Assembly (NCBI GenBank): GCA_021713415.1 | Contig: JAKJJQ010000012.1 | Location: 5,486 to 69,485, forward strand | Length of the DNA stretch: 64,000 nucleotides | Direction: 5' to 3' | Source: M0027 sp021713415 | GTDB lineage: Bacteria > Pseudomonadota > Gammaproteobacteria > Francisellales > Francisellaceae | Shown: one piece after another, positions 19,008 through 29,100 of the stretch | Layout of the letters: every line of letters begins with the position of its first letter | Position numbering within the stretch: the stretch's first letter is position 1 | The notes under the pieces: model-generated | What the model was told of the DNA's origin: nothing | The model's database searches: none | The model's input: the letters and a program-made list of their open reading frames with translations, nothing else | Program-made: the position numbers and the translations under genes

Positions 19008-19637
19008 TTAATTAAAGCCACAGCAGCCATATCCTATACTATCAGCAATATCATCTTGATTACTAAAATGGGTAGGTGGTTTAGATTCTGCCCTTTTTGT
19101 ATTCATACCACTACGAGGCACACCAATGATTTCTTTATCTAAAATATCTAAAAAATAACGCTCATTAATATTTTGAGTATCTTGAATGACATTTGTTGCA
19201 ACACCTTCAAATTCAACTAGTAAATCTCTAGATGCATATTGTTTATATTGATCAACAACCGTTTCAAAATTTCTTCTTGATTTCGTACCAAATTTGATAA
19301 AAGTACCTATACTGTCCCCATCTAGACATACACCTTGATCTTTAATAAACCACTGATAGAAATTATCTATTTCTTTTAATTTACTATCTGGAGCATCCGA
19401 TGTAAATACAATAAACTGACCTAATAAACCTTGCATTTGTTCGTTAGAAAAATTTGCTTGAGCTAATTTTTCTGTTTCAATTACCAAATCCATTGCTTCT
19501 TTAAACTGATGATTTACTAACAAACCAATTAGATCAAAGTTTATTCTACTTCCATTAATAGCTTCAACATGCGCACATTTGCCAAGTTCTTTTTTTACTT
19601 CTAGCTTATATTTTGTATCATATATTTTTCTAGGCAT
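19008..19637 (-). CDS. Unrecognised 209-residue protein ending in GCCGFN
   Basis: A soluble, mostly helical protein of unknown function, with a basic N-terminus. Its last residues are GYGCCGFN, with two adjacent cysteines four and five positions from the end, which could be lipidated in a eukaryotic cell, although CGFN is a poor match to a prenylation box. GGGGAG is directly adjacent to one ATG (19643) and six bases from the next (19637), so the latter is chosen. It lies next to two repeat-protein genes on the same strand. Confidence 0.65.
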   Translation of the reverse strand: MPRKIYDTKYKLEVKKELGKCAHVEAINGSRINFDLIGLLVNHQFKEAMDLVIETEKLAQANFSNEQMQGLLGQFIVFTSDAPDSKLKEIDNFYQWFIKDQGVCLDGDSIGTFIKFGTKSRRNFETVVDQYKQYASRDLLVEFEGVATNVIQDTQNINERYFLDILDKEIIGVPRSGMNTKRAESKPPTHFSNQDDIADSIGYGCCGFN

Positions 19638-19754
19638 TAGCATCTCCCCTACTTTTTAGCAAATAGTACATTATTTACACAGATAAGCACATAAATAAAA
19701 TATAAAATTAGGGTAAAATAACCATAAAATAATTAAATATATTCCATCGTATTA

Positions 19755-20939
19755 TTAATTTGCTAATGAAATTGAATTCGCTATTTTCTCAGCTCTTTCT
19801 TTTGCTTGATCGACTGTATCAGCTAATGCTAATGCAACGCCCATTCTTCTTAGTCCATTAATATTAGGCTTTGCAAATAAACGAATATCACTTTCTTGAA
19901 TAAGCAATGCATCTTCAATACCACAAAATTGTGGTTGATTCGATTGACCATCTAATAAAATAGCAGCCGATGCGCCAGGTCGTTTTGTTTTAATTTCACC
20001 AATTGGTAATCCTAAAATGGCTCTTAAGTGTAATTCAAATTCATTCATATTTTGAGAACATAAAGTAACCATTCCCGTATCGTGAGGTCTAGGTGAAACC
20101 TCGTTAAAATAAACCTCATCACCTTTAATAAATAATTCCACACCAAATAAGCCACAACCACCTAATGCATCTGTAATTTGCTTTGCAATGAGCTGTGCTT
20201 TTTTAATTACATTATCTGCCAATAGATGTGGTTGCCATGAAAGTCGGTAATCACCTTTAACTTGTATATGTCCAATGGGATCACAAAATAAAGTACCTTC
20301 TTTAGGATGTCTAACTGTTAATAATGTAATCTCACTATCAAACGGTATAAACGTTTCAACGATAACTCGTTTTGAATGACCTCTTGCACCTTCTTGTGCA
20401 TACTGCCATGCTGAGTTAATATCTTCTTTACTTTTTAGTATTGACTGGCCCTTGCCTGATGAACTCATTAACGGTTTAATGACACAAGGAAAATCAATTA
20501 TTTTAACTGCATCTAAATAGCTTTCATAAGTATCAGCAAATTTAAACTCTGAAGTTTTAAGATTTAATTTATCTGATGCAAGCTTTCTAATACCCTCTCT
20601 ATCCATCGTTAATTGAACTGCCGTAGCACAGGGTACTATTTTAAAGCCCTCTTCTTCTAATTCGATTAATGCATCTGTTGCAATTGCCTCAATCTCAGGC
20701 ACTAAGTAATCAGGTTTTATCTCTTTAACAAGTACTTTTAGTTGATTTTTATCTTGCATATCCATTACAACTGATTGATGTGCAAGATGCATTGCAGGCG
20801 CATTATCATAACGGTCAACAGCAATCACATAAATACCTAAACGCTGTGCAGCAATTGTAAATTCTTTACCTAATTCACCTGAACCAAGTAACATTATTTT
20901 TAATTGTGACTGAGTTTTTGCCGTACCAAGACAAAACAT
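19755..20939 (-). CDS. purT: Formate-dependent phosphoribosylglycinamide formyltransferase
   Basis: PurT makes formyl-GAR from GAR, formate and ATP in purine synthesis. The protein starts MFCLGTAK, followed by the ATP-grasp N-domain motif MLLGSGELGKEF, matching the start of known PurT proteins; GEGIRK-like DREGIRK, PLMSSSGKGQS and EVSPRPHDTGMVT are the ATP-grasp signatures. The frame extends to an ATG at 20951, but the ribosome-binding AAAGGA abuts that codon, so the ATG at 20939 is used (394 residues, the usual length). It is downstream of tdh on the same strand with a short gap. Confidence 0.95.
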   Translation of the reverse strand: MFCLGTAKTQSQLKIMLLGSGELGKEFTIAAQRLGIYVIAVDRYDNAPAMHLAHQSVVMDMQDKNQLKVLVKEIKPDYLVPEIEAIATDALIELEEEGFKIVPCATAVQLTMDREGIRKLASDKLNLKTSEFKFADTYESYLDAVKIIDFPCVIKPLMSSSGKGQSILKSKEDINSAWQYAQEGARGHSKRVIVETFIPFDSEITLLTVRHPKEGTLFCDPIGHIQVKGDYRLSWQPHLLADNVIKKAQLIAKQITDALGGCGLFGVELFIKGDEVYFNEVSPRPHDTGMVTLCSQNMNEFELHLRAILGLPIGEIKTKRPGASAAILLDGQSNQPQFCGIEDALLIQESDIRLFAKPNINGLRRMGVALALADTVDQAKERAEKIANSISLAN

Positions 20940-20977
20940 AGAACTTATCATCCTTTTATTTATATTTTAAATCTAGT

Positions 20978-22030
20978 TTATGACCAATCAAGAATCACTT
21001 TACCACATTGACCAGATTTCATAATTTCAAAACCTTCCTTGTAGTCTGCTACAGGTAATTCATGCGTAATAACATTAGAGACATCTAACCCACCATCTAA
21101 CATGCTAATCATTTTATACCAAGTTTCAAACATCTCACGGCCATAAATACCTTTCAGCTTAAGGCCTTGCCAGACAATTTTATTCCAATTAATCTCAACT
21201 TCTGAGTTACCTGCAATACCCAATATAGCAATTCTGCCTCCATTACTCATCGAGCTAATCATTGCATTAATTGCCTCATGATGGCCTGAGACTTCAAGAC
21301 CAACATCAAACCCTTCAGTCATATTAATTTTTTTCATTATCTGCTGTAGTTTATCTGCTTGATCAGATGCTTTAGGTAGATTTTTCACATTTAATGTAAC
21401 ATCCGCACCCATTTGCTTTGCCATTTCTAAGCGATAATCATTAATATCTGTAACCACAATACGCCTTGCTCCAACATGGCGACAAACCGCTGCTGCCATG
21501 ATGCCAATCGGGCCTGCACCAGTAATTAAAACATCTTCACCAATAAGATCAAATGATAACGCAGTATGCACAGCATTACCAAATGGGTCAAACATACTTG
21601 CAACACGGTCTTCAACAAATTCTGGAACTTTAAAAACATTGTCTTCTGGAATCACTAAATATTCAGCAAAAGCACCTTGACGGTTAACACCCACACCAAC
21701 CGTATTAGGACATAAATGACGCTTACCTGCTCGACAGTTTCGACAATAGCCACAAACGATATGCCCCTCACCTGAAACACGGTCTCCTACCTGATAGCCT
21801 GTTACTTCAATACCTGTCTGAACAACTTCACCAACAAATTCATGACCAACTGCCATCGGGACTGGAATTGTTTTTTGTGCCCATTCATCCCATAAATAAA
21901 TATGTAAATCTGTGCCACAGATCGCTGTTTTTTTAATTTTAATTAAAACATCATTATGACCGACTTCAGGTTCTTGAATATCAGTCATCCATATGCCAGG
22001 TTCAGCTTTTAACTTAGATAGCGCCTTCAT
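20978..22030 (-). CDS. tdh: L-threonine 3-dehydrogenase
   Basis: A zinc-dependent NAD enzyme that oxidises threonine to 2-amino-3-ketobutyrate. The catalytic-zinc segment is AICGTDLHIY with GHEFVGEV, the structural-zinc cysteines lie in CGYCRNCRAGKRHLC near residue 95, and the nucleotide motif is ITGAGPIGIMAA near residue 170. At 350 residues it is standard. It overlaps the end of kbl by 17 bases, so the two are translated from one message and form the threonine-to-glycine pathway. Confidence 0.97.
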   Translation of the reverse strand: MKALSKLKAEPGIWMTDIQEPEVGHNDVLIKIKKTAICGTDLHIYLWDEWAQKTIPVPMAVGHEFVGEVVQTGIEVTGYQVGDRVSGEGHIVCGYCRNCRAGKRHLCPNTVGVGVNRQGAFAEYLVIPEDNVFKVPEFVEDRVASMFDPFGNAVHTALSFDLIGEDVLITGAGPIGIMAAAVCRHVGARRIVVTDINDYRLEMAKQMGADVTLNVKNLPKASDQADKLQQIMKKINMTEGFDVGLEVSGHHEAINAMISSMSNGGRIAILGIAGNSEVEINWNKIVWQGLKLKGIYGREMFETWYKMISMLDGGLDVSNVITHELPVADYKEGFEIMKSGQCGKVILDWS

Positions 22031-23225
22031 ATTTTATAATTCCCATTTCTCGTGCAACAGTTGTAAATGCTTTAATCGTTTTTTCAATTTGCTCTGGTGT
22101 ATGACTAGCTGACATTTGAGTTCTAATTCGCGCAAGCCCTTTAGGCACAACAGGATAAGAAAATGCAATTACATAAATACCATGCTCAAGTAATTTATCA
22201 GCAAAAACACTCGCTTTTTTCTCATCATAAATCATGACAGGAATAATTGGATGCTGACCAGGAATTAAGTCAAAACCAACTTTTTCCATACCTTCTCTAA
22301 ATAGTTTTTGATTTCTTTCTAAATTTGCTCTTCGATCATCAGCATTTTCAGCTAACTCTAATGCTTTAATTGAAGTTGCGGCAATCGCTGGCGCTAATGC
22401 ATTTGAAAATAAATAAGGACGAGCCTTTTGCTTTAACATCTCAGCAACTAACCCTTTTGCCGAAACAAAACCACCTGAAGCTCCACCTAATGCTTTACCT
22501 AATGTACTTGTAATGATATCAATACGACCTTCAACACCACAATAAGCAGGCGTACCACGTCCCTTATCACCAATAAAACCGGTTGCATGAGAGTCATCAA
22601 CCATTACTAAAGCATTGTATTTATCTGCTAAATCACATACACCTTTTAAATTTGCAATAATGCCATCCATTGAAAATACACCATCGGTTACAATTAGTTT
22701 AAAGCGGCTACCTGCTTGATCTGCTGCTTGTAACTGTGACTCTAAATCTGTCATATCATTGTTTTTATAACGAAAACGTTTTGCTTTACATAAACGCACA
22801 CCATCAATAATACTTGCATGATTTAATTGATCACTAATAATTGCATCTTCTGCTGTTAAAAGTGCTTCAAACACACCTCCATTTGCATCAAAACAAGAAG
22901 GAAATACAATCGTATCATCCATTTTTAAATAACGTGTAACTGCATTTTCCAAATCTCTATGTACTTTCTGTGTACCACAAATAAAACGTACTGAAGATAC
23001 GCCATAGCCATACTGGTCTAACGCATTTTTTGCTGCTTGTACTAGCTCTAAATTATCTGCTAAACCTAAGTAATTATTTGCGCAAAAATTAATGACTTCA
23101 GCACCATCTGTTAGGCCTATTTCTGTCGATTGAGGTGTCGCAATAATACGTTCAGCTTTATAAGTTCCAGCTTCTTTAATTGCCTCAATTCCATCATTTA
23201 AATACTCATAAAATGCTTTATTCAT
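22014..23225 (-). CDS. kbl: 2-amino-3-ketobutyrate coenzyme A ligase (glycine C-acetyltransferase)
   Basis: A PLP enzyme that cleaves 2-amino-3-ketobutyrate with CoA to glycine and acetyl-CoA. The PLP lysine is in TSTLGKALGGASGG near residue 243; MVDDSHATGFIG supplies the aspartate and histidine that contact the cofactor, and EVINFCANNYLGL is the N-terminal family motif. At 403 residues it is slightly longer than the E. coli enzyme. AAGGAA lies upstream of the ATG. It is the first gene of the kbl-tdh operon, with purT just beyond. Confidence 0.97.
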   Translation of the reverse strand: MNKAFYEYLNDGIEAIKEAGTYKAERIIATPQSTEIGLTDGAEVINFCANNYLGLADNLELVQAAKNALDQYGYGVSSVRFICGTQKVHRDLENAVTRYLKMDDTIVFPSCFDANGGVFEALLTAEDAIISDQLNHASIIDGVRLCKAKRFRYKNNDMTDLESQLQAADQAGSRFKLIVTDGVFSMDGIIANLKGVCDLADKYNALVMVDDSHATGFIGDKGRGTPAYCGVEGRIDIITSTLGKALGGASGGFVSAKGLVAEMLKQKARPYLFSNALAPAIAATSIKALELAENADDRRANLERNQKLFREGMEKVGFDLIPGQHPIIPVMIYDEKKASVFADKLLEHGIYVIAFSYPVVPKGLARIRTQMSASHTPEQIEKTIKAFTTVAREMGIIKYEGAI

Positions 23226-23484
23226 AATGCTTTGTTCCTTATTTAATCAATTTAAATGTAATGATTTATTCATAACCAAATTGTTGCCTTGGATTATAGC
23301 GATGACAAGCTGAAATAACAAATTAAAAGCATAAGCAAAAACCATTATGTTCTATCAAAACATATTAAGTATATTAAAAGTTTAAAATAATACTTTACAA
23401 AATCAGCAAATCATTATACTCTAAAAATAAGAAGCATTGCTTCTTGATTAAACTATTAATTTAATTTAAAAAGGGGAATGCAAA

Positions 23485-23754
23485 ATGCTAAAAGATATTA
23501 ATGAAAGTAGCTCTAACAAACAGGTTGAAGATACAGGTTTTGAACCAACTATTATTACTGGTCATAGCGAAACTAATAAAGAGGTGCAGTTTCTTGATCC
23601 TTTTTTCGAATGTTTGTCAGAGTCATCAGATTCAGAGTCAGATTCAGATTCAGACGATAAATTTTATGATTGTGAAGATGAAGACAAAAATCCTCAAACT
23701 TTCTTCTTTAACTATAATAAAGAAGAAAGCAATTCCAATAAATTAGAAATTTAA
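23485..23754 (+). CDS. Acidic Ser-Asp-repeat protein, unrecognised
   Basis: An 89-residue, very acidic protein. The centre, residues 45-58, is a run of Ser-Glu/Ser-Asp pairs encoded by tandem TCAGAN hexamers, followed by CEDEDKN. No signal peptide or membrane segment. AAGGGGAATGC precedes the ATG, in keeping with genuine translation. Such runs are likely phosphorylation targets if the protein enters a eukaryotic cell, but that is speculation. Its stop overlaps the convergent gene by four bases. Confidence 0.6.
   Translation: MLKDINESSSNKQVEDTGFEPTIITGHSETNKEVQFLDPFFECLSESSDSESDSDSDDKFYDCEDEDKNPQTFFFNYNKEESNSNKLEI
23617..23655 (+). repeat. Tandem TCAGAN hexamer repeat
   Basis: About six imperfect copies of TCAGAT/TCAGAG lie in tandem inside the acidic small gene, with one insertion between copies. 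Hexamer changes would keep the frame and vary the length of the Ser-Asp run. Confidence 0.7.
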
Positions 23755-24047
23755 AAAGCTCCATCAAAAAATGCTTGCTTACCGGCTTGGTCATTTTGTT
23801 GTTGGTACTGATCTGCTTGAGAAATAGTACTACCTTGATTTGTGTTGTTATTTGCTGGAACCGCAACAATACCAGTTGGCGTTGAAATATATTGTGGCTC
23901 AACACCCATATTTTTCATTACAACACCAGAAGTCACTGCAACTGCAGTCTGCCCTGCGCTGATTGCAATTGCATCTGAAACATTATCTGCATAACCAACA
24001 CTTAAACATGAAGCAAATATAAACATTACTCTTTTTAGTAAATACAT
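23751..24047 (-). CDS. Small exported protein, unrecognised
   Basis: A 98-residue protein with an N-terminal signal peptide (LLKRVMFIFASCLSVGYADN), probably cleaved near GYA. The mature part is alanine/valine-rich for about 25 residues and then Asn/Gln-rich, ending QAFFDGAF; it contains no cysteine. A small periplasmic or surface protein is the likeliest reading. Converges with the acidic small gene. No clear ribosome-binding site is visible before the ATG. Confidence 0.6.
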   Translation of the reverse strand: MYLLKRVMFIFASCLSVGYADNVSDAIAISAGQTAVAVTSGVVMKNMGVEPQYISTPTGIVAVPANNNTNQGSTISQADQYQQQNDQAGKQAFFDGAF

Positions 24048-24156
24048 AACTAATCTATCTCTAACAGTATACTACCTTATAAGTTTAACGCTTTTAATCT
24101 TGAATAAAAAGTCACATTATTTTAACAAATAGGTTATTGAATAAACGATTTTGAAA

Positions 24157-24205
24157 TTATCAAACCTTTTGATAAGCAAATTATTGTTTTCTGCCTAAAA
24201 ACAAT
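24157..24205. promoter_or_regulatory. Two adjacent inverted repeats upstream of dsbB
   Basis: TTATCAAA (24157-24164) is the reverse complement of TTTGATAA (24168-24175), and ATTGTTTT (24183-24190) that of AAAACAAT (24198-24205). They lie between divergent genes, about 80-130 bases before dsbB. They could be operator sites, but in DNA this AT-rich chance palindromes are common. Confidence 0.3.
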
Positions 24206-24284
24206 AGTAATTTAGCTTTTTTGTTCTATACTATCGTATGCATATTAAACCATCTATAATGTAAATTTTGGGATTTTTAAAAAC

Positions 24285-24803
24285 GTGACTAAAAAAGGCA
24301 AAATGCGGCTATTTTATTTTATAAGCTTTCTTATTGCAGTATTTGCTGTTGTGTTTGCTGTGTATTTTCAAATCACAGACCATTTAAGCCCTTGCCCGCT
24401 ATGCATCATGCAACGCATTGCCTATTTATTAATTGCTATTTTTTCACTGATTGCATTAATACATGCCCCGATAACTGAAAAAGCAAATCTTACCTATTTA
24501 GTCTTATTAATTCTATCAACCGCTTTTGGATTATATATTGCAATTCGCCAAGTTTATTTAGAGTATTTCCCATCAGCTGATAGCCACGGCTGTGGTGTCG
24601 GCATTGGTTATTTATTTTATAACATGCCATTTAAAGATTTTTTATTGTTAATGTTTAATGGCTCAGGAGATTGCGGTGCATTGACTTGGCAATTTTTAGG
24701 GTTAAGTATGGCGTTTTGGAGTATGATTGTTTTTTTAATATTAATGATACTTTACTTTCTTAGCGCAATGCATCATATTATCAAGTTTAAAAAGTTAAGT
24801 TAA
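24285..24803 (+). CDS. dsbB: Disulfide bond formation protein B
   Basis: Inner-membrane oxidoreductase that reoxidises DsbA with quinone. Four membrane segments are predicted. The first redox pair is Cys37/Cys40 in SPCPLCIMQR and the second Cys103/Cys130 in periplasmic loop two, with the conserved arginine following the first pair. The start is not certain: GTG at 24285 gives 172 residues, while an in-frame ATG at 24303, four bases after AAGG, would drop six residues. The DsbA partner is not in the window. It is followed closely by the RND adaptor gene. Confidence 0.92.
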   Translation: MTKKGKMRLFYFISFLIAVFAVVFAVYFQITDHLSPCPLCIMQRIAYLLIAIFSLIALIHAPITEKANLTYLVLLILSTAFGLYIAIRQVYLEYFPSADSHGCGVGIGYLFYNMPFKDFLLLMFNGSGDCGALTWQFLGLSMAFWSMIVFLILMILYFLSAMHHIIKFKKLS

Positions 24804-24824
24804 TAAAAGAAGAAGGATACTAAA

Positions 24825-26072
24825 ATGACAGAACATGAGCAAAAATCGGGAATTAGCCGAAAGAAATTTATTATCTTTGCTATTTGTCTAGTAATATTTC
24901 TAGTCATTTTATTTGGTGGCATTTTTGGCTTTGGTAGCTTTATTAATGCCAAAAAGAGTGAGACATTAGCTAGTTTTGTGTTCCCTCCAACTGAAATCTC
25001 TGCTACAAAAGCCAAAGCACAAGACTGGCAGAAATATATTGAATCAGTTGGTACTGTTGCAGCTATTAATGGTGTTAATGTTACCTCTCAATCTTCTGGG
25101 AAAATTACTGAAATCAACTTTAAGTCTGGACAGATGGTTAAAAAAGGAGACCTTCTGTTTAAGATGGATACAAGCGAACTTGAAGGACAGCTAAAACAAA
25201 ATAAAGCAAATTTAGAAATCGATAAAATTACTTACGATAGAAATAAAGAGCTGTATGACCAAAATGCAGTTTCTAAACAAACATTAGATACTGACTATGC
25301 TAATTATCAGGGGTCAATTGGTAGTGTTGAAGCAACACAAGCGCAGATTAACTACCTTCAAGTACATGCACCATTTAGTGGTAAAATTGGCATACGTCAG
25401 ATTAATTTGGGCGAATACTTTCAGGCAGGCAGTAATGCTGCAAGCTTAAACCAAATTGATCCAATCTATGTTAATTTTAACATTACAGAATCTGACGTTG
25501 ATAAGATTAAACTTGGACAAACTGTTGAATTAACAACTTCTAGCTTCCCTGGAAAAACATTTAAAGGCACAATCACTGCAATTGATTCTCGCTTATCTGA
25601 TGATACACTTGGTCTTCAAGTCCAAGCTACTGTTAAAAATAGTGATACTAAAGCACAGTTATTACCTGGCATGTTTACTGATGTTCATGTCATGCTAGGT
25701 GTTGACAAAAATGTTGTTGTTATTCCACAAAATGCGATTACTTATACTCTATATGGTAACTCTATTTATATCTTAACAGCTGATATGAAAGATGGAAAAC
25801 CTGTAAAAGGTAGTTATACTAGCATGGCTAGTGGTAAGGCTGAAATTGTTGAAATGAAGCAAGATCAATATACAGCAAATGTACATACGATAAGAGTCGG
25901 AGAAACTCGAGGAAATCAAACTGAAGTTTTAAGCGGAGTGAAGCCTGGCGATATAGTGGTTACATCAGGACAATTAAAACTTAAAAATGGTGTTAAGGCT
26001 GTAATCAATAATGACGTAAAACTTGATGATGCAACTTATCAACAAACGGAGAAAGCTAGTGGGCTTAATTAA
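24825..26072 (+). CDS. RND efflux periplasmic adaptor (membrane fusion protein)
   Basis: The adaptor links an RND pump to an outer-membrane channel. An N-terminal membrane anchor at about residues 13-38 precedes a lipoyl-like half domain (VNVTSQSSGKITEINFKSGQ near 85), a short coiled-coil hairpin (residues 120-170), the second lipoyl half (VHAPFSGKIGIRQINLGEY) and the beta-barrel and membrane-proximal domains. AGAAGGATA is upstream of the ATG. It lies 60 bases before the pump gene; no TolC-like gene is nearby, so the outer channel must be encoded elsewhere. Confidence 0.93.
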   Translation: MTEHEQKSGISRKKFIIFAICLVIFLVILFGGIFGFGSFINAKKSETLASFVFPPTEISATKAKAQDWQKYIESVGTVAAINGVNVTSQSSGKITEINFKSGQMVKKGDLLFKMDTSELEGQLKQNKANLEIDKITYDRNKELYDQNAVSKQTLDTDYANYQGSIGSVEATQAQINYLQVHAPFSGKIGIRQINLGEYFQAGSNAASLNQIDPIYVNFNITESDVDKIKLGQTVELTTSSFPGKTFKGTITAIDSRLSDDTLGLQVQATVKNSDTKAQLLPGMFTDVHVMLGVDKNVVVIPQNAITYTLYGNSIYILTADMKDGKPVKGSYTSMASGKAEIVEMKQDQYTANVHTIRVGETRGNQTEVLSGVKPGDIVVTSGQLKLKNGVKAVINNDVKLDDATYQQTEKASGLN

Positions 26073-26132
26073 AGTGACATTTAATACTAGTAGAAATTTA
26101 CCTTTTAATTTAAGCTTAAAGAGGCAAGCTAT

Positions 26133-29100
26133 ATGAAATTTACCGATATATTTATCAGGCGACCAGTACTGGCAACGGTAATTAGTTTATTAATCGTTGT
26201 TGCAGGGTTAGGGTCGGTTTTTAGACTGCAAGTGATGCAGTACCCACAGATGACTAATACAACCATTACAGTAACCACCTCATACCCAGGTGCTAGTGCT
26301 GATGTAATTCAAGGTTTTATTACCACCCCACTTGAACAGTCAATTGGTAGTGCTGATGGTATTGACTATATGACATCATCAAGTGTTACAGGCCTAAGTA
26401 CGATTACAATTTATATTAGACTTAACTATGATCCTAATGCTGCCCTGACTGATATTACTGGTAAAGTTAATGCTGTATTAAATCAGTTACCTGATGCAGC
26501 AGAATCTCCAACAATTACAAAAACAACAGGTGATACTTTCCCATCACTTATTTTAAGCTTTACAAGTAGTGACTTAAACAAAGAAGAAATCTCAGCTTAC
26601 TTGAATAATGTGCTAACGCCTAAAATTTCAGCACTTGGCGGCATTTCACAGGTTCAAATCTGGGGTGACAAACCTTATTCAATGAGAATCTGGCTGAACT
26701 CAAAGAAAATGGCGCAGTATAATATCACTTCTTCTGATGTTTATAATGCTTTACAAACAAATAGCGTTATCGCTAGTGCTGGTACACTTAAAACACCATT
26801 TCAAACAATTACCATTAATGCTAAAACAGATATGCATAGTGCGGATGAGTTTAAGCAATTAATTGTTGCAAATTTCAATGGCAACCCAATACGTTTAGGA
26901 GATATTGCTAAAGTAGAGCTTGGTGCTCAAGATTATACATCAGAGGTAACTTATAACGGCATTCAAGGTGTATTTGCTGGTATTTTGGTTGCACCTGGCG
27001 CAAACCAGTTGAGTGTTATTAATAATGTTATGGCAAATCTACCAAGCCTTGAAAAACAATTACCAACTGGGCTAAAACTTAATGTAGTATATAACTCAAC
27101 AACCTATATTAGCTCAGCTATCGAAGAAGTTGTCAAAACATTAATTGAAGCAGTTATTATTGTAACCATTGTTCTTTTTGCTTTCTTTGGCTCTCCAAGA
27201 ACTTTAGCAATTCCAATTATTACGATCCCATTATCTATGATTGGTGCTTTTTTCCTTATGGATTTGATGGGCTTTTCAATTAATCTATTAACCCTACTAT
27301 CGATGGTATTAGCTATTGGTCTTCTCGTTGATGATGCTATCGTTGTACTCGAAAATATTTATCGGCATGTTGAAGAAGGCAAAACACCATTTGAAGCTTC
27401 TATTATAGGCGCTAGAGAAATTGCTGTGCCAGTTATTGTTATGACACTAACCCTTGCTGCAGTTTATGCGCCAATTGGTATGCTTGGTGGTTTAACAGGT
27501 AGTTTATTTACTGAGTTTGCTTATACCTTAGCAGGAGCTGTGATCATTTCAGGTATTATTGCATTAACATTATCACCAATGATGTGTTCTCTGCTAATCA
27601 AACCATCTGTGTTAGAAAGTCCAGTTGTTAAGTTTGTTGACCGTGCTTTTGATAAATTAAAAAATATCTACCACAAAGCACTTGTAACTGTATTGCATGT
27701 ACGAATCCTAATGATTATATTAGCAATTGTTGTTTTTGCTAGTATTTATTATTTATTTGCTGGCACAAAATCTGAACTAGCGCCTCAGGAAGATCAGGCA
27801 TTTATTGGCATTATGGCACAGGCTCCAAGTGCCGCTAACATCAACTATCTCTTGGGTTATAATAAGCCAATTGAAAATATATTTGAAAAATTCCCTGATC
27901 AACAAGCTTACTTCTTAGTTAGTGGCTTCCCAACTAGCTCACAGATGTTAGGTGGAATTATACTAACGCCTTGGAGTGACCGCAATCAAACACAAATGGT
28001 ACTTGCCAAACAACTACAGAATCAAATTAAATCTGTTTCTGGTGTTAATACTTATGTATGGCAACAAGCATCACTACCTGGCACACCATTTGGCCCACCA
28101 GTATCATTTGTTTTAACTTCTACTCTAAATCATGAACAAATTAACCCATTGGCTAATGAGCTGATTCAAAAGGCACAAGAAAGTAAATTATTCCTGTTTG
28201 TTGATAGTGATCTACGATTTGATAACCCTCAATTAGATATTCATATCAATCGTAATAAAGCATCTCAACTAGGTATCAGTATGCAAGATATTGCTAATAC
28301 TTTGTCTGTCTATTATTCTGGTTACTACAGTAATTACTTTAGTATGCTAGGTTATAGCTTCCAAATTATTCCTCAACTACCTGATAGCTTACGACAAACT
28401 AAACAGCAGCTGAAAAATTTATATATTGAAACATCATCAGGTGATCTAATACCTTTATCTGCCGTTGTTACATTTACTGATTCGTCTCAACCATCAAGTT
28501 TAAATCGATTCCAGCAATTAAACTCTGTGACAATTAGTGCAGTACCAATCCCTGGCGTCACACAAGGCCAAGCACTTGACTTCCTTAAATCAACTGCACA
28601 ACAAATCTTGCCTAATGATGTAAGTTATGATTATGCAGCTGGCTCACGTCAATATATGCAAGAAGGCAACACCATGATATTTGCCTTTATGTTTGCTATT
28701 ATTCTTATCTTCTTGATGTTAGCAGCTAAATTTGAAAGCTTCCGTGACCCAATTATTATTCTTGTTACAGTCCCACTATCTATTTGTGGCGCTATGATAC
28801 CACTGTATATCGGCTCCCATTTAGGTGTTGACTATACAAGTATCAATATCTACACGGAGGTTGGTCTTGTAACTTTAATTGGTTTAATTTCAAAACATGG
28901 TATCTTAATTGTTGAATTTGCCAATCAATTACAAGAAGAAGGAAAATCTAAGCTCGAAGCTATTGAACAAGCTGCAGCAATTCGTCTAAGGCCCGTACTA
29001 ATGACAACTGCTGCAATGGTTGTTGGTGTTTTACCATTATTATTTGCTTCAGGCGCAGGTGCTGAAAGTCGCCATGCCATTAGTATTGTTATCGTATTTG

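Noticed and set aside
19008..19022. GCCGFN end of the 209-residue protein as a third CaaX box
   Set aside because: CGFN has Gly and Phe at the aliphatic positions and Asn last, a poor match to known prenylation boxes; recorded only as an oddity.
23617..23655. CRISPR-like repeat
   Set aside because: The repeats are six-base tandem units inside a gene, without spacers; no CRISPR array or cas gene was seen anywhere.
23501..23746. Alternative frame inside the acidic small gene
   Set aside because: It overlaps the frame with the ribosome-binding site and has only a shadow composition from the hexamer repeat.
24157..24205. Terminator for the small exported protein gene
   Set aside because: The inverted repeats lie upstream, not downstream, of that gene and lack a GC-rich stem.
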